Shown one piece after another: positions 62,888 to 64,000 of a DNA stretch of 64,000 nt (positions are counted from its first letter, which is position 1; each line of letters begins with the position of its first letter). The DNA comes from an uncultured Phocaeicola sp. (GTDB lineage: Bacteria > Bacteroidota > Bacteroidia > Bacteroidales > Bacteroidaceae). The notes beneath the pieces are model-generated. The model was given only the letters and a program-made list of their open reading frames with translations, had not been told where the DNA came from and made no database searches. The DNA is taken from contig CARCZS010000002.1 of the NCBI GenBank assembly GCA_948956705.1, forward strand, positions 1 through 64,000. The letters run 5' to 3'. A program made the translations under genes and the position numbers.

Positions 62888-63100
62888 ATGAAAGGAGAAA
62901 CTTTAGCAAACCTTATCCAATGTGGCGTTACGCTACTTCTTGGCATTATTGCCCTTGCTGGGGCATTGTTCTGTAATGCCTCATTTCACTTCTTTACCGC
63001 TATGGCTTGTTTTTGGCTGGCATGGGTTTTCTATACCGACAATGAGTATGGGATAGTAAGTGTTAGAGAATATTTTAAGAACCGCTACAAAAAGGACTGA
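62888..63100 (+). CDS. Small membrane protein
   Basis: A 70-aa protein with two close membrane segments (about 9-28 and 31-46) and a basic tail (EYFKNRYKKD). It lies 14 bases after the LuxR-type gene and 3 bases before the next. No family recognised. Confidence 0.6.
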   Translation: MKGETLANLIQCGVTLLLGIIALAGALFCNASFHFFTAMACFWLAWVFYTDNEYGIVSVREYFKNRYKKD

Positions 63101-63103
63101 CTT

Positions 63104-63388
63104 ATGGCAATTCAGATGGAACTATACGAGTTAAAGAATCTCTGTATGGAAATGGCTTCTTTGGGTGCTGCCAACTATGTAAAACAGACTATCCCGGCAA
63201 AAGACCTCATTTCACAACGTGAAGCATACAGATTGTTTCAAGAGTGCCGGGTGAAACGCTGGCAAAAAGACGGCAGAGTTTCTACTATCCGTGGCGGTAG
63301 CTCTATACATTCCAAAGTATTGTATTCACGTGCCGAACTTATGGCAGTGGATAAATCAGAGAAAATCAACTCTATAATTAATAAGTGA
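63104..63388 (+). CDS. Small DNA-binding (excisionase-like) protein
   Basis: A 94-aa protein with the pattern of a winged helix of the excisionase/MerR type: LISQREAYRLFQECRVKRWQKDGRVSTIRGG, then VLYSRAELMAVDKS. It lies one base before the ATPase gene. It may control excision of the element or bind DNA with the ATPase. Confidence 0.6.
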   Translation: MAIQMELYELKNLCMEMASLGAANYVKQTIPAKDLISQREAYRLFQECRVKRWQKDGRVSTIRGGSSIHSKVLYSRAELMAVDKSEKINSIINK

Positions 63389-63389
63389 T

Positions 63390-64000
63390 ATGCGAACAAT
63401 CAAATTAAAATCATTATCCCTTGTGAATTTTAAGGGAATCAGAAGCCTAAATATCGGTTTCTCCGATGCGGAAACGCTGGTTGCTGGAGAAAATGGTACG
63501 GGCAAAACAACTGTGTTCGATTCATTCCTTTGGCTTCTTTTTGGAAAAGACAGTACGGGACGGTCGGATAGTAATTTCAACATTAAAACGTTGGATTCGG
63601 ACGGCAAGCCTATTTTGCACCTTGAACACTCCGTTACTGGTGTACTATCAGTGGATGGCAAGACGGTAACACTGCAACGCTGCTATGTGGAAAACTGGGT
63701 CAAGCCACGTGGAACTACGGAAGAAAGCCTAAAGAATCATGCAACAGAGTTCTATTTGAACGGTGTTAAGTTGGCTACCAAAAAGGAGTATGATAGTGAA
63801 GTAGCTGCCATCATCCCGGAAGATGTTTTCCGAATGATAACCAACCCTTTCTACTTTACATCAATGAAGCCGGAAGCGCAAAAAGAAATCCTTTTGGATA
63901 TGGTAGGAACGCTTACCGACCAAGACGTAGCGCAGACCAAGCCCGAATATTTGGAGTTGCTGGCTCAGTTGTCCGGCAGGAGCATCGCCCAATACGCCAA
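63390..64000 (+). CDS. SMC/RecF-like AAA ATPase (partial)
   Basis: The ATG at 63390 opens a frame that stays open to the window edge (203 codons seen). It has an N-terminal KLKSLSLVNFKGIRSL and Walker A GENGTGKTT near residues 34-42, then FDSFLWLLFGKDSTGRSD, as in SbcC/RecF/SMC-like DNA-repair ATPases. Phage-borne homologs usually act in recombination. The C-terminus with Walker B is beyond the window. Confidence 0.8.
   Translation, partial: MRTIKLKSLSLVNFKGIRSLNIGFSDAETLVAGENGTGKTTVFDSFLWLLFGKDSTGRSDSNFNIKTLDSDGKPILHLEHSVTGVLSVDGKTVTLQRCYVENWVKPRGTTEESLKNHATEFYLNGVKLATKKEYDSEVAAIIPEDVFRMITNPFYFTSMKPEAQKEILLDMVGTLTDQDVAQTKPEYLELLAQLSGRSIAQYA

Overview
The window is a chromosomal segment of a gut Bacteroides-type bacterium (order Bacteroidales). 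This rests on many TAnnTTTG-type -7 boxes with no Shine-Dalgarno dependence, a SusC/SusD pair with an ECF sigma/FecR switch, a hybrid two-component regulator with AraC output, Mfa/Fim-type fimbrial genes, and a serine-type sulfatase. No species is claimed.

Layout. (1) 1-12.5 kb: metG, then a surface-polysaccharide set with a flippase, seven glycosyltransferases or related enzymes, and wecB/wecC, which make UDP-ManNAcA. (2) 12.5-19.2 kb: a YfhO-family membrane protein, the mtnN-luxS activated-methyl pair, rpsO, a candidate small RNA, an orphan membrane-anchored response regulator, and a DUF5106-like lipoprotein. (3) 19.4-35.8 kb: a fimbrial locus with two leftward operons. Operon B (31525 to 23959) has major fimbrillin, anchor, two further subunits and two small unknown proteins. 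Operon A (23682 to 19385) has a near-identical anchor and two subunits but no major fimbrillin. A DUF3575/DUF3868 outer-membrane pair and a lone lipoprotein follow. (4) 36.2-40.4 kb: a 1386-aa hybrid two-component protein whose phospho-acceptor His is Arg. (5) 40.5-57.2 kb: typA, a sulfatase/SusD/SusC/FecR/sigma locus, a lipoprotein nitroreductase, pckA, upp, and korB/korA. (6) 57.5 kb to the right edge: an integrated element, probably a prophage. It starts at a split tRNA-Arg(CCU) with a complete replacement tRNA beside it. It carries an integrase, a repeat array, a lipoprotein behind a highly structured leader, tandem 34-aa membrane microproteins, a divergent repressor region and the start of an SMC-like ATPase.

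The most interesting signal is regulatory. Both AraC-output regulators lack a normal histidine kinase, have closely similar DNA-binding domains, and share GGTATATCATTCA upstream. Related TTCA-n3/4-TGAA inverted repeats lie upstream of both fimbrial operons at matching distances, together with an identical 20-bp box. This suggests one regulon linking the regulators to fimbriae, which is an inference. The second strong signal is the leader at 60.13-60.31 kb, which can form two mutually exclusive long-range structures.
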